64,000 bases of DNA from NCBI GenBank assembly GCA_015709615.1, contig CP054179.1:2418001-2482000 (forward strand), written 5' to 3'. Shown here one piece after another: positions 63,486-64,000 of this stretch; position 1 is the first letter of the stretch, and each line of letters opens with the position of its first letter. Source of the stretch: Gammaproteobacteria bacterium. GTDB lineage: Bacteria > Pseudomonadota > Gammaproteobacteria > Burkholderiales > Nitrosomonadaceae. The notes beneath the pieces were generated by a model. The model did not search any database. It was given only the letters and a program-made list of their open reading frames with translations, and was not told the origin of the DNA. The translations under genes were made by a program, and so were the position numbers.

Positions 63486-63710
63486 ATGTACGTATGTATC
63501 TGCAAAGGGGTAACCGAGAGTGCGCTGCGTGAAGCGGTTCACCAAGGTGCGGGCCGGATGAGGGATTTGAAGGCCAGTTTGGGCGTTACGGAGCAATGCG
63601 GTCTGTGCGCGTGCCATGCAAAAGAGGTGCTGGATCAAACATTGCTGCAGAAATCCCAGGTGCAAAATTTTGTTTCTCAATCGGCTTGTATGTGCGAAAC
63701 GGCAATCTGA
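63486..63710 (+). CDS. bfd: Bacterioferritin-associated ferredoxin-like protein
   Basis: A 74-residue BFD-like protein. Four cysteines, Cys4, Cys6, Cys38 and Cys41 (YVCICKGV and EQCGLCAC), would hold a [2Fe-2S] cluster that donates electrons for iron release from bacterioferritin. Further cysteines follow near the end (QSACMC). The Fur box and promoter upstream suggest induction under iron starvation. No bacterioferritin gene is in the window. Confidence 0.9.
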   Translation: MYVCICKGVTESALREAVHQGAGRMRDLKASLGVTEQCGLCACHAKEVLDQTLLQKSQVQNFVSQSACMCETAI

Positions 63711-63906
63711 GGCAAGCGCCTTGGTGGTTTGAGCGCGTCAAGAGCGTTGAGATCTCGCCGCGGATTGGAATTAACAAACTGTTTGACCGGCGTTAAGCAT
63801 CTTGAGCGCCGAATGATGGTTGTTTTTCGCATTTAAAAAATAAAAATAATTACTTACCTTCGGATTTGGTAAGCGTTGCAAAAATAATTTTGCACTCATT
63901 GATGAT

Positions 63907-64000
63907 ATGACTATTCGTGGTTTTGCTAGATCCATCTGTTTTTACGCAATATTCTGCAGTTTGTCTCTAGCGGCGGTTTTTCTACCTAAGCCCGGGGCTG
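63907..64000 (+). CDS. Start of an exported protein (3' partial)
   Basis: From ATG 63907 the frame stays open to the end of the window. It encodes a basic N-terminus and a hydrophobic core (FYAIFCSLSLAAVFLP), a typical signal peptide. Just upstream lies a 7-bp inverted repeat TGCAAAA-ATAA-TTTTGCA (63877-63894) and a hairpin CTTACC/GGTAAG (63853-63873). Only 31 codons are visible, so the family is unknown. Confidence 0.5.
   Translation, partial: MTIRGFARSICFYAIFCSLSLAAVFLPKPGA

Noticed and set aside
1..64000. CRISPR arrays, tRNA and rRNA genes
   Set aside because: No regularly spaced repeats or cloverleaf-like sequences were noticed on either strand.

Overview
The window comes from a bacterial chromosome of moderate GC content. 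It most resembles a betaproteobacterium, and I lean towards a Nitrosomonas-like member of the Nitrosomonadaceae. This rests on the mix of gene families (DUF6279 lipoprotein, DUF3422 protein, SixA/Ppx/Ppk1 group, PQQ sugar dehydrogenase, TonB receptor, bfd under Fur) and on the style of the short dispersed repeats. No diagnostic gene such as amo, hao or rRNA lies in the window, so the assignment is inference.

Region 1 (1-10.3 kb) is the end of an extracellular contractile injection system (eCIS) locus. It holds a tape-measure-type protein (5' end outside the window), an AAA+ ATPase, a large envelope protein with peptidoglycan-binding and GH18-like parts and three C-terminal membrane segments, a methyltransferase, a small ParB-like protein, and two DUF4157 proteins. 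The DUF4157 proteins share nearly identical N-terminal two-thirds but have unrelated C-termini; one ends in a nuclease-like domain. This is the layout expected of cargo or effectors with exchangeable tips. Region 2 (10.3-16.7 kb) is a rearranged accessory stretch: lipoproteins, a duplicated DsbA-family gene, a serine-recombinase remnant, palindromic repeats, and a 250-codon gene split by an 871-bp IS481-like element with perfect 7-bp target duplications.

Region 3 (16.7-23.9 kb) is mostly housekeeping: dapE, a membrane-anchored acyl-CoA dehydrogenase, an acyl-CoA ligase, an HNH protein, an HhH protein and sixA. Region 4 (23.9-33.4 kb) joins polyphosphate and c-di-GMP functions: ppx, then LysM-FecR and CHASE2-PAS-GGDEF-EAL genes overlapping by 4 bp, convergent ppk1, and a PQQ-dependent sugar dehydrogenase, followed by a TonB receptor to 35.5 kb. 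Region 5 (35.6-43 kb) holds mobile and defence-type genes: a ParD-like/zeta toxin pair with a palindromic operator, an AT-rich KAP-family P-loop NTPase, an SGNH hydrolase, a tandem-repeat lipoprotein, a stand-alone FabF/ACP pair, and a Cro/CI-type regulator divergent from a MazEF pair.

Region 6 (43-48.5 kb) carries an SRPBCC protein, a lipoprotein hydrolase, and an unusual cluster: two proteins with a shared FSGRPNP N-terminus, a subtilisin-family protease, and a small protein resembling a detached protease pro-domain or inhibitor. Region 7 (48.6-53.3 kb) has a cupin protein, an ArsC-like protein and a FadN/FadA beta-oxidation pair, which complements the acyl-CoA dehydrogenase and ligase of region 3. 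Region 8 (53.8-58.6 kb) is a signalling block of a PAS-GGDEF-EAL protein and two HDOD paralogues. Region 9 (58.7-64 kb) has a hotdog thioesterase, a small membrane protein, a DUF3422 protein, L-serine dehydratase, and bfd behind a clear promoter and Fur box. Three or four ~145-bp elements with inverted ends are scattered through the window. I saw no tRNA, rRNA or CRISPR array.
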